64,000 nucleotides of DNA from JAHDHU01 sp964509175 (GTDB lineage: Bacteria; Bacteroidota; Bacteroidia; Chitinophagales; Saprospiraceae), in NCBI GenBank assembly GCA_964509175.1, contig CAZDWO010000013.1:5702-69701 (forward strand), written 5' to 3'. Positions 52,102 to 60,393 of this stretch are shown one piece after another. The position numbers and the translations under genes are program-made. Positions within the stretch are counted from its first letter, which is position 1. Each line of letters opens with the position of its first letter. Under the pieces are notes generated by a model. It worked only from the letters and a program-made list of their open reading frames with translations, ran no database searches and was not told the origin of the DNA.

Positions 52102-52900
52102 GTCAGAACCGCAGTCCATTTCAGATAGGATTAAGACGTAACTATTGTAATACTGATAGTAATGTGAGGATTGGTCAGAACCGCAGTCCATTTCAGATAG
52201 GATTAAGACTATTAAATACTTTTGTAATAGGTTGAACTTGATTGTCAGAACCGCAGTCCATTTCAGATAGGATTAAGACTTGAAGGTTGTTTATGTAGTG
52301 ATCAAATATTGCGTAGTCAGAACCGCAGTCCATTTCAGATAGGATTAAGACATAGAGAGGAAATTCCTTGTATTCTACCATATCAAGTCAGAACCGCAGT
52401 CCATTTCAGATAGGATTAAGACTCTCCGTATTCTTTTTTTATTATTTTTTATTATCCGAGTCAGAACCGCTGTCCATTTCAGATAGGATTAAGACTTGCT
52501 ATCTGAGGGTTTAAAGTCTGCTTGTGACGGGGTCAGAACCGCAGTCCATTTCAGATAGGATTAAGACGCTTTAAAGTGATTTTCCATATATTGTTCGTCA
52601 CTTAGTCAGAACCGCAGTCCATTTCAGATAGGATTAAGACTTTCCTTTCCTCTTTCTGTAGTTTGGTAGGCTAGTAAGTCAGAACCGCAGTCCATTTCAG
52701 ATAGGATTAAGACGTTTAGGTCCTACTATCTAGGTGGTCAACCGTGCTAGTCAGAACCGCAGTCCATTTCAGATAGGATTAAGACAAAAGTATGAGCAGT
52801 TTTAGTGCCTTTTGCGGTGTGTCAGAACCGCAGTCCATTTCAGATAGGATTAAGACATCATATCTCTCTTACGCTGCACATGGGGTAAGGGGTCAGAACC
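52102..52900 (+). CRISPR. CRISPR array, 11 full 36-bp repeats plus a truncated 12th
   Basis: Repeat begins GTCAGAACCGCAGTCC and ends GATAGGATTAAGAC. Full copies start at 52102, 52174, 52244, 52316, 52387, 52460, 52532, 52605, 52678, 52750 and 52821. Spacers are 34-37 nt (36, 34, 36, 35, 37, 36, 37, 37, 36, 35, 35). The copy at 52460 has one change (CGCTG for CGCAG). At 52892-52900, 35 nt after the last full repeat, only the first nine bases (GTCAGAACC) remain before unrelated sequence. Transcription from the cas2 side would give an ATTAAGAC 5' handle, suited to a type III system. The repeat is hardly palindromic. Confidence 0.97.
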
Positions 52901-53149
52901 CCCGAAGTTACCCCCGAAGTTACCCCCGAAGTTTTAAAGCTTATTATGGTTATGGATGGCAGTATGACTCGTGATCAAATAATGTCAAGTCTCACTCTAT
53001 CAGACCCTAAGCATTTTAGAGAAAATTATTTACAAGTTGCTGTAAAACAACAACTTATATCCATGACTATCCCAGATAAGCCCCAAAGTAAAAACCAAAA
53101 ATTCTTTTTGACAGCCCTAGGTGTCACTATAAAATCGAAGAACAAATGA
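52901..53149 (+). pseudogene. Winged-helix C-terminal domain fragment, copy 1
   Basis: The frame is open from 52889 and encodes PEVTPEVTPEV then LKLIMVMDGSMTRDQIMSSL and HFRENYLQVAVKQQLISMTI to a stop at 53149. This is the C-terminal linker plus small winged-helix domain found at the end of Fic-type and AlbA_2/Schlafen-type ATPase regulators. The body of that gene is missing: the fragment begins exactly at the truncated CRISPR repeat. A 67-residue product from the ATG at 52946 is possible. Confidence 0.75.
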
Positions 53150-53161
53150 AAATGAGTATGA

Positions 53162-53422
53162 CGAGTTACCCCCGAAGTTACCCCCGAAGTTACCCCTCAA
53201 GTTACAAAGCTTGTAAATGTCTTAAATGGTGCTAAAAGTGCCACAGAGATTAGAGTTTTATTAAATCTCAAAGAAAGAGAGAATTTTAGAAAAAAATATT
53301 TACAACCTGCAATAAATCAAAGAGTTATAGAGATGACAATACCAGAAAAACCCAACAGTCAAAGTCAAAAATATCGACTTACTACCACTGGATTACAGTT
53401 AAAAAGAAAGATCAATGACTAA
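53162..53422 (+). pseudogene. Winged-helix C-terminal domain fragment, copy 2
   Basis: Second copy of the same module in another frame: RVTPEVTPEVTPQVTKL, then TEIRVLLNLKERENFRKKYL, QRVIEMTIPEKPNSQSQKYR and a stop at 53422. A TGA stands directly before it (53159-53161) and there is no start codon ahead of the domain, so it cannot be expressed whole by itself. It has diverged substantially from copy 1 at the protein level, while the PEVT linker DNA is nearly identical. Confidence 0.75.
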
Positions 53423-53711
53423 AGCATATAAATTGAGTACCCCGCAAGTCACCCCGCAAGTCACCCCTGAATTTTTGAGGCTCTTTATGCTCATGGATAG
53501 CAAGATGACTAGAAGTCAAATAAGGTCAACTATTGAAACCAAATCAGAAATTGTAGAAAATGAGTATGACCTCAGTATAAATCGTTACAAGGAGATTGTC
53601 TATGAAGAAGTAGAGTATGATACACCTGATAAAATTATTGCTGACATTAAGGCTTTAGATAAGGAACGCACAAATGCATTGGAACAATTAGAAAAATTAA
53701 TGTCAGCATAA
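53415..53711 (+). pseudogene. Chimeric remnant: winged-helix start (copy 3) fused to the HsdM tail
   Basis: 98-codon frame. Residues 1-41 are a third copy of the linker and the beginning of the winged helix (STPQVTPQVTPEFLRLFML, KMTRSQIRSTIE). From residue about 43 on it becomes the typical C-terminus of a type I DNA methyltransferase HsdM (ENEYDLSINRYKEIVYEEVE, DKIIADIKALDKER). The rest of HsdM (about 450 residues including the catalytic NPPF region) is absent. It stops 1 bp before hsdS, as an intact hsdM would. Confidence 0.82.
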
Positions 53712-53712
53712 T

Positions 53713-54849
53713 ATGAGATGGGAAAGAGTTAAATTTCTAGATGTTTTTAAAGACATAACCGGTGGCAATGAGAAAATTAAAAAATCTGATTATTTAGAAA
53801 CCGGAAACTACCCTGTAATAGATCAAGGAAAAATCTTAATTGGCGGTTATGCTAACTCATCAAATCCAGTCCAAAGACAGGGATCTGTAATAATATTTGG
53901 AGACCACACTTCAGTTTTGAAATATGTAAATTTTGATTTTCTTTTAGGTGCGGATGGTGTTAAAGTAATTGAGCCTCAATATGGAAAAGTATTTCCGAAA
54001 TACGCATTCTATGCATTGTCAAGAATAGATATTCCTAATACTGGTTATGATAGAAAATATAAATATTTAAAGAGATCATTTTTTCCTCTCCCTCCACTCC
54101 CCATCCAAAAAAAGATAGCAGCCATACTAGATGCTGCCGATGACTACCGACAAAAAACAAAAGCTCTCCTCTATAAATATGATCAACTGACCCAGAGTAT
54201 TTTTCTGGATATGTTTGGGGATCCTGTTAAGAATGAAAAGGATTGGGAAGAAATAGAGTTAGGGAAAAATCTAAATTCTATCGAAAATGGCTGGAGTCCT
54301 AAATGTGACAACTATAATGTCCTTAACTCTAAAGATATTGCTGTATTGAAACTTGGTTGTATATCAAAAAGAGTTTTCCTGATGGAGGAAAATAAGGCAG
54401 TTTTTAAAGGAACAGTTTTGAAAAAAATAGTTACACCTTTAGAAGGTGACATTCTTTTTTCTAGGAAGAATACTCGAGAACTTGTTGGTGCAACGGCAAT
54501 GGTCTTTAAGAATCATAATAACTTGCTCCTTCCAGATACTATTTTTAAACTAAATTTAAAAAACACTTTATCGCCATTTTATATCTGGTATTTATTCAAT
54601 TCTCCGATTTTCAAAATTAAAATCCAGAATCTGGCTTCAGGAGCTGCAGCTTCAATGCTCAATATCTCAAAGGCTAAACTGATGTCCTTAAAAATACCAG
54701 TTCCGTCTATAGATCACCAGTTAAAGTTTGCTAAGAAGGCTTTAGCAATCAGGTTGCAAAAGACTCAGTCACAAGATAGTCTGTTAATGGCTGAAAGTTT
54801 GTTTCAATCCCTTCTACAAAAAGCCTTCAAAGGAGAACTAGTAAACTAG
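53713..54849 (+). CDS. hsdS: Type I restriction-modification specificity subunit HsdS
   Basis: 378 residues with two target recognition domains. The first (about 1-125) ends with the conserved helix PPLPIQKKIAAILDAADDYRQ. The second (about 175-330) ends with SQDSLLMAESLFQSLLQKAFKGEL. It is complete in length, so the DNA target would be a bipartite site. Its methyltransferase partner is reduced to a tail just upstream, while hsdR is intact 177 bp downstream. Confidence 0.94.
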   Translation: MRWERVKFLDVFKDITGGNEKIKKSDYLETGNYPVIDQGKILIGGYANSSNPVQRQGSVIIFGDHTSVLKYVNFDFLLGADGVKVIEPQYGKVFPKYAFYALSRIDIPNTGYDRKYKYLKRSFFPLPPLPIQKKIAAILDAADDYRQKTKALLYKYDQLTQSIFLDMFGDPVKNEKDWEEIELGKNLNSIENGWSPKCDNYNVLNSKDIAVLKLGCISKRVFLMEENKAVFKGTVLKKIVTPLEGDILFSRKNTRELVGATAMVFKNHNNLLLPDTIFKLNLKNTLSPFYIWYLFNSPIFKIKIQNLASGAAASMLNISKAKLMSLKIPVPSIDHQLKFAKKALAIRLQKTQSQDSLLMAESLFQSLLQKAFKGELVN

Positions 54850-54855
54850 ACAACA

Positions 54856-55026
54856 GTGGCAATATTTGAGAACAACACATTGACCTCTTTATACTGGGCA
54901 GAATCTACTGGCTATGCAGCGGGTAGGGATCCGATGGGTATACAGAACAGTTCTGTGGTTACCATTCCCTATATTTACGTAAGGTCATCTGATAAATGGC
55001 TTCCATCAAGTAAAGAGAACAAATAG
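54856..55026 (+). CDS. Short open frame between hsdS and hsdR, unrecognised fragment
   Basis: A GTG-started frame of 56 residues fills the gap between hsdS and hsdR, ending directly before the hsdR GTG. It reads like real protein (LTSLYWAESTGYAAGRDPMG, VVTIPYIYVRSSDKWLPSS) and may be the remains of a larger accessory gene once inserted between the RM genes. No family assigned with confidence. Confidence 0.4.
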   Translation: MAIFENNTLTSLYWAESTGYAAGRDPMGIQNSSVVTIPYIYVRSSDKWLPSSKENK

Positions 55027-58000
55027 GTGAGTAATTTTAATTTCATATCACAGAAGTTCAATGATGCCTTTCAGGCAGCAAAAGAAGCAGAACAATTGGC
55101 ATTTATAAAGCCCATAGCATCTGGTATGTTCTGTAGGCAGTCCATGGAATTTTTGATAAACTGGGTCTATGACATAGATGTAGAATATGAGAGACCCTAT
55201 AAAAACACCTTAGGAGCAAAGATTCATGGTGATGACATCACCCGAGATGTAGAACCCAAAATTATAAGAGAGTTAGAGTACATCCGTAAAGTAGGTAATA
55301 ACGCTGTTCATAATCGTAAGATTACGCAGCGAGAGGCAGAAGTAGCCGTTAAGTACTTATTTCACTGGAGTCAATATGTTATAAAAACCTATACAGAGAT
55401 AGAATGTCCTCAGTCCTTTAATGATGAGTTTATTCCTAAGCAAGATGTTCAAAAAGAATTACTAAGAGAAATTGCCTTACAGAAAGAATTGCTTCAAAAG
55501 CAAAGAGACGTAATACAAGATCAAAGGACAGCTCTAGAATCCAATGAAGAGGCGATCAGTGCACTACAGAAAGAACAACAGGCATCTGCTCAGATAAAAG
55601 TAGAGAATAAGCATCTACCCATACCAGACCTAGATATATCAGAAGCAGAGACTAGAAAATTATATATCGATGCTGATCTAAAAGCCATTGGCTGGGATTT
55701 AGAAAAGGAAAACGTAATAGAGTATGAGTTAACTAATTTTCCTAAGCATATAAACTCCTCCGGTACAGGATATGTAGACTATGTTCTCTGGGGAGATAAT
55801 GGATTGCCACTAGCAGTTGTAGAAGCAAAGAGAACTTGTGAAAATGTAAAATTAGGGAGGACACAGGCATCTATATATGCAGAGTGCTTAGAAAAGAAGT
55901 TTGGGCAAAAGCCTATAATTTTCTATTCTAACGGTATAGAGACCTGGTTATGGGATGATCATTTTGCACCACCTAGACAAGTCTTCGGTTTTTACTCCAA
56001 GGAAGAATTACAACGATTGGTCAATAGAAGGGTAGATAGAAAAGATTTAAGAGACTATAAGCCAAATCCTGACATAGCAGGTCGATATTATCAAAGTGAA
56101 GCTATACAGAGAATAGGAGAAGCCTTTTGCGATAAGTCTAAGGATAGAATAGTACAGAAGAAAAGAAAGGCACTAGTGGTAATGGCTACTGGTACAGGTA
56201 AGACCAGAACTGCCATTGCTTTGACCGATATTATGATGAAAGCCAATTGGGCAAAGAAGATTCTTTTCCTAGCCGATCGTAATGCCTTAGTAACACAAGC
56301 AAAGAACAACTTCACAGCCTTACTGCCGCAGCATACCAGTATAAATCTAACCAAGGAAAGAGAAGATCCAGATACTCGATTGGTTTTCTCTACCTATAAT
56401 ACCATGATAAATAGGATAGATGCCACTGGTAGTGGAGACAACGTTTATGGAGTTGGACATTTTGATTTGATTATAGTAGATGAGGCTCATAGATCCATCT
56501 ATAAAAAGTATCAAGACATCTTTCATTATTTTGATGGGTTAATCGTAGGACTTACAGCAACACCGATAGATGAGGCTGATAGAGATACCTATGAGTTTTT
56601 TGATTGTGAGCCAGAGACACCGACCTACTTCTATGAGTTGGATCAAGCAGTAAACGATAAGTTTCTTACCCCTCCTAAACAGATATCCGTACCGACTAGG
56701 TTTTTACAAAGAGGAATAAAATATGCTGATCTAAGTGATGAGGAAAAAGAGGAATACGATAAGGCTTTTGCCGCTTATGGCGAAGAACCTCCTAAAGAAA
56801 TAAATGCCTCTGCAATAAACAAATGGCTCTTTAATAAACCTACCGTAATAGAAATACTGAACTACTTTATGGCCAATGGTATAAAAGTAGATTCTGGGGA
56901 GTCGATAGGGAAGACCATTATTTTTGCCATATCACAGAGGCATGCCGATTTTATACAAGAAGTATTTGAAGAACAGTTTCCAGAAGAACAAGGAAAGGTA
57001 GCGAGTGTAATTACCTACAAGGATAGATATGCACAAGACTCTATAGATAAGTTTAAAGAGAAGGATCGTAATCCTAGAATAGCTATCTCTGTAGATATGC
57101 TAGATACAGGTATCGATGTTCCTGAGATTGTAAATCTGATTTTCTTTAAACCCGTTTATTCAAAGTCTAAGTTTTGGCAGATGATCGGTAGGGGAACAAG
57201 ACTCTGTCCAGATCTCTTTGCTCCTGGTAAAGACAAAGAAGACTTTTTGATTTTTGACTGTTGTGGAAACTTTGAGTTCTTTAATATTAATCCAGAAGGA
57301 AGATCTGGCAATAGTTTTAAATCGCTTTCAAATAGGCTCTTTGAGGTAAGAGTCTTACTAGCAGAAGCTCTTAGAAAGAGTGATGATGATAATGCTAAGG
57401 ACTATCGTACAGAGTTACTAGATCTATCACATGATCATGTAGATAAGCTATACAGGCAAAGAGACCAGAAGTTTAGCGTTAAGATGCGACTAGCAGCGGT
57501 ACGTAAATATAAGGATAGAGACAGCTGGAATGATTTGAATCATATAAGGGTAGAGGAGATAGGTAAAGAGATAGGACCGATTATTAAATTGGATGATCCT
57601 GATAAGAAGGCAATGCAGTTTGATCTAATGATGTATCAGATGGAAATGTATTTAGAAATTGCAAGTCCCTTATTTGATAAATCTAAAGAGAACTTAAAAC
57701 TAAGAGCTAAGTTCTTAGAAGAGAAGGGTGATCTTAATTTGGTTAAACCAAAGTTGCCTTTAATCCAAAGGATACAACAAGATAAGTTTTGGAAGGGTAT
57801 AGACGTACCATCCCTAGAACATATAAGGATACAACTTAGAGATTTGATGAATCTACTTCAAGGTCCAGAACAAGAAATTGTTTACACAAATATGACTGAT
57901 GATGTTATGCCAGGTGAAGTTGCAAATGTTTCAATGCCTACTACTCCACAAAACTATTTAGATAAGGTTAAGTCATACATAAGGAATAACAGCAAGAACA

Positions 58001-58419
58001 TCGTTATCCAAAAACTAAAGACTAACCAAGCTGTAACAGAAAGAGAATTAGGACAGCTAGAAGATCTTTTATTTGATGGAGAAGAAAGAGGGACTAAAGA
58101 AGAATTTGTCAAAGCTATAGGAGATCCAATGCCTTTGGGAGCTTTTGTTAGAAGTATAATCGGCTTAGACAGAAGCTCTGTTTTAGAAGCCTTTTCTAAG
58201 TTCCTGAATAAAGGAAACTTGTCTGCCGATCAGCAAAAGTTTGTGGAAGTGATAATAAATCATTTTGAGCATAGTGGATTGGTTAAGCCCAAAGATCTCT
58301 ATGATGATCCTCAGTATAAAGCGATTCATATCGGTGGAGTAAGTGGCGTTTTTAAGAACGACAATACAAAGGAAATTATAAGTATTATGAAAGAGATAAA
58401 TGAGAAGGCGATTGCTTAG
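55027..58419 (+). CDS. hsdR: Type I restriction enzyme R subunit HsdR (EcoEI-like)
   Basis: 1130 residues. An N-terminal DUF4145-type helical domain (about 15-120) is followed by a coiled coil (about 135-195). The PD-(D/E)xK nuclease is next, with D251 and E266-x-K268 (YVDYVLWGDNG, AVVEAKRT). The DEAD-like translocase has the Walker A motif ATGTGKTRTA (K392), DEAHRS and GLTATP, and a helicase C part with QMIGRGTRLCPDLF. A C-terminal EcoEI-type domain completes it. The GTG start follows the previous stop with no gap. Gene intact, but without an HsdM in this locus. Confidence 0.95.
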   Translation: MSNFNFISQKFNDAFQAAKEAEQLAFIKPIASGMFCRQSMEFLINWVYDIDVEYERPYKNTLGAKIHGDDITRDVEPKIIRELEYIRKVGNNAVHNRKITQREAEVAVKYLFHWSQYVIKTYTEIECPQSFNDEFIPKQDVQKELLREIALQKELLQKQRDVIQDQRTALESNEEAISALQKEQQASAQIKVENKHLPIPDLDISEAETRKLYIDADLKAIGWDLEKENVIEYELTNFPKHINSSGTGYVDYVLWGDNGLPLAVVEAKRTCENVKLGRTQASIYAECLEKKFGQKPIIFYSNGIETWLWDDHFAPPRQVFGFYSKEELQRLVNRRVDRKDLRDYKPNPDIAGRYYQSEAIQRIGEAFCDKSKDRIVQKKRKALVVMATGTGKTRTAIALTDIMMKANWAKKILFLADRNALVTQAKNNFTALLPQHTSINLTKEREDPDTRLVFSTYNTMINRIDATGSGDNVYGVGHFDLIIVDEAHRSIYKKYQDIFHYFDGLIVGLTATPIDEADRDTYEFFDCEPETPTYFYELDQAVNDKFLTPPKQISVPTRFLQRGIKYADLSDEEKEEYDKAFAAYGEEPPKEINASAINKWLFNKPTVIEILNYFMANGIKVDSGESIGKTIIFAISQRHADFIQEVFEEQFPEEQGKVASVITYKDRYAQDSIDKFKEKDRNPRIAISVDMLDTGIDVPEIVNLIFFKPVYSKSKFWQMIGRGTRLCPDLFAPGKDKEDFLIFDCCGNFEFFNINPEGRSGNSFKSLSNRLFEVRVLLAEALRKSDDDNAKDYRTELLDLSHDHVDKLYRQRDQKFSVKMRLAAVRKYKDRDSWNDLNHIRVEEIGKEIGPIIKLDDPDKKAMQFDLMMYQMEMYLEIASPLFDKSKENLKLRAKFLEEKGDLNLVKPKLPLIQRIQQDKFWKGIDVPSLEHIRIQLRDLMNLLQGPEQEIVYTNMTDDVMPGEVANVSMPTTPQNYLDKVKSYIRNNSKNIVIQKLKTNQAVTERELGQLEDLLFDGEERGTKEEFVKAIGDPMPLGAFVRSIIGLDRSSVLEAFSKFLNKGNLSADQQKFVEVIINHFEHSGLVKPKDLYDDPQYKAIHIGGVSGVFKNDNTKEIISIMKEINEKAIA

Positions 58420-58433
58420 TGTTCTACTAATAT

Positions 58434-59146
58434 CTATTCTTCGATAGTATTGACATACTTTAAAATACGCTGATTTCTACCTTCAATAAAGTGTATCACC
58501 TTTTCTTTGTATGCTAAATAATCACTTATACTTTCAATCTTGGGAGCTGTTTTAAAATCATCAAATGGTAAGTAGAATTTTAAGTTGTCCTTATCATCTA
58601 TTAGGTCATTTAATAAGAAGAAATCTATATATCCTTTAAAGTCTATAAAAAGATTAAAAAATCAGAATAGCGTTTTATAGTCTCAAATAAAGGACTTGAT
58701 TCATTCTTGTAATAACGTCTAATACATTCTAAGGTTAGATCAAAACGATCATCTATCATTTTACTCACTCCACGAGCTTGATTCATCGTAAACTTATTAT
58801 TGATTTTATTATTGGGGAAGAGAATGTAACCTCCGATAGTAGAGCCTTTATCATATAGTTCATCGACTTCTTTAGGGATTTGTTTTACGATGTCCTGTTT
58901 TCAAGTATGATATTTATAAGAATGAGTTATTCCATCACTTCCTATATAAAACTTCCCGATTTTAGATTCATGATAGAGATACGCTCCTCTAACTTTGTCT
59001 TTTAAGTCTAATCGCTCTCCATTAGGTAGTTCTTTACTCCATAGTATCTGATGGTATCTCTTTAAGGTTGGACTGGCATAATCAGGATCCTTACCGTTTG
59101 AATCTGAGTAAAAATTGAATGTAATGTCTATTTCATTGTTGTTCAT
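58434..59146 (-). pseudogene. Broken DUF6994-family gene
   Basis: From the ATG at 59146 the frame reads FNFYSDSNGKDPDYASPT, YHQILWSKELPNGERL and GAYLYHESK. It meets a TGA at about 58901 and continues in the same frame (KQDIVKQIPKEVDEL, STIGGYILFPNNKINN, FDLTLECIRRYY) to a second break near 58655. There a frameshift in a T-rich run shifts the rest (DFKGYIDFFLLNDLIDD, AYKEKVIHFIEGRNQR) to a stop at 58434. Joined, these match a DUF6994-type protein of about 235 residues. One nonsense mutation plus one frameshift means it is not functional as sequenced. Confidence 0.82.
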
Positions 59147-59218
59147 AAAGTAGTTCTACTATTAATTGTTGCAAGGTAGTTAAATAAGTATTTCGCAAAT
59201 TAGATTCTATATTGAGCT

Positions 59219-59252
59219 GTGCAAGATGATTGCACAGTGTATTTCATCTTTG
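59219..59252 (+). promoter_or_regulatory. GTGCA-N7-TGCAC promoter module, copy d
   Basis: Palindrome arms at 59219-59223 and 59231-59235; here the symmetry extends to CTGTGCAA/TTGCACAG. After 9 nt comes CATCTTTG (59245-59252), one mismatch from TAnnTTTG. The next ATG is at 59268. Confidence 0.6.
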
Positions 59253-59267
59253 AGTTAAAAATAATAT

Positions 59268-59639
59268 ATGTGTGATTTAGATAAAGAATTCAAGATGTGT
59301 ACCTGTAAGTCTGTAGACCCTAAATTGAGTCATTGGAAACTGATAAGGTTTGACCAAGAACCAAATAAAGTTATGGGTATAATAGGAGAGATCGATGAGA
59401 AGAGACAAAATTTTGCCGAAATGCTTAAGACTGAATTGAATAGTAGAAACTGTTTTGATTTTGATTATACCCCTCAAAATAATGATCGTTTAATATTTCA
59501 AATAAAATCTGGTAAATACGGACGTACAATATGCTTTGAATATCATGAGTCTTATGGCAATTCTTGGTGGAGTCAGAGATTTTTATATTCCAATAGTCAT
59601 AGTTATGAAATACATTCTGGAGAAGTAATACTAGAGTAG
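59268..59639 (+). CDS. Hypothetical protein, partner of metallophosphoesterase
   Basis: Unrecognised 123-residue protein without signal peptide. It has a short Cys cluster near the start (MCTCKS) and a beta-rich C-terminal half (RTICFEYHESYGNSWWSQRF). Its stop is directly followed by the ATG of the metallophosphoesterase gene, so the two form a translational unit behind operator copy d. Function unknown. Confidence 0.65.
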   Translation: MCDLDKEFKMCTCKSVDPKLSHWKLIRFDQEPNKVMGIIGEIDEKRQNFAEMLKTELNSRNCFDFDYTPQNNDRLIFQIKSGKYGRTICFEYHESYGNSWWSQRFLYSNSHSYEIHSGEVILE

Positions 59640-60368
59640 ATGAATAAAACATTTGTTTGTGGAGATATACATGGAAACCTTAAAGCTCTTTTGCAGGTAT
59701 TGGAGAAGTGTTCCTTTGATCCAGAAAAAGATATGCTTATAACCCTAGGTGATTACATCGATGGAGGTGCTCATATTGAGGTAAGGGAATTGTTTGAATA
59801 TCTCTTGAATCTACCTAACTGGATAGGAATCATAGGTAACCATGATTACTGGATGATAGAGACTCTAGAATCAGGCTGGTCTTTTATTCAAGATGAAGCT
59901 TGGCTAGATAATGGAGGTATTGAAACCTTAGGAAGTTTGTGTGTAGAGTTAAAAAGAGATGGAGAAGAGTTTTCTTTTACTGCAGAAGCTCCAGAAATTG
60001 TAAAGGATTTTTGTAAGCGATTGAAGTTGTATCATATTATGGATAATAAATTATTTGTCCATGCAGGTTATGATTATGCCTCGGGTCCTATAGAAGAGCA
60101 AGATAGTAGCGACATTTTATTTTTGGAGCATGTGCTATGGGATAGAGCTTTTTGGAGGAAAGCCAACAAAATGAATGAATTGCATTATGATAGGATATAT
60201 GTCGGTCATACCTGGAATGAGTTCTATCCTGAGAAACGTAATAAGGTCTGGAATCTTGATTCGGGAGCTGGTCATTATGGCCGCTTAACTATTATGGATG
60301 TAGATACAGAGCAGTACTGGCAATCAGATCGTACTCCTCAGCTTTATCCAAATTTTTCATTGCGGTAG
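59640..60368 (+). CDS. Metallophosphoesterase (PPP-type serine/threonine phosphatase family)
   Basis: 242-residue calcineurin-like phosphoesterase with the complete metal-binding set: GDIHGN, GDYIDGG, GNHDYW, the His in LFVHAGYD and VGHTW. Bacterial relatives act on phosphoproteins or on dinucleotide polyphosphates. Coupled with no gap to the hypothetical protein upstream. In a defence region a role in signalling or nucleotide turnover is possible but is only inference. Confidence 0.9.
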   Translation: MNKTFVCGDIHGNLKALLQVLEKCSFDPEKDMLITLGDYIDGGAHIEVRELFEYLLNLPNWIGIIGNHDYWMIETLESGWSFIQDEAWLDNGGIETLGSLCVELKRDGEEFSFTAEAPEIVKDFCKRLKLYHIMDNKLFVHAGYDYASGPIEEQDSSDILFLEHVLWDRAFWRKANKMNELHYDRIYVGHTWNEFYPEKRNKVWNLDSGAGHYGRLTIMDVDTEQYWQSDRTPQLYPNFSLR

Positions 60369-60393
60369 TAGAAGCTATAATTATATTTCTCCA

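Noticed and set aside
52193..52381. Minus-strand open frame with repeated peptide LILSEMDCGSD inside the CRISPR array
   Set aside because: It is produced by translating the CRISPR repeats; no independent coding evidence.
52102..52900. Opposite transcription direction of the array
   Set aside because: The AT-rich leader next to cas2, the degenerate end on the far side and an ATTAAGAC handle all favour transcription away from cas2.
37518..60368. Insertion sequence, integrase or att site bounding the accessory region
   Set aside because: No transposase or integrase frame was found. The tRNA-Arg at 37230 is a tempting integration target, but I saw no repeat of its 3' end further right in the window.
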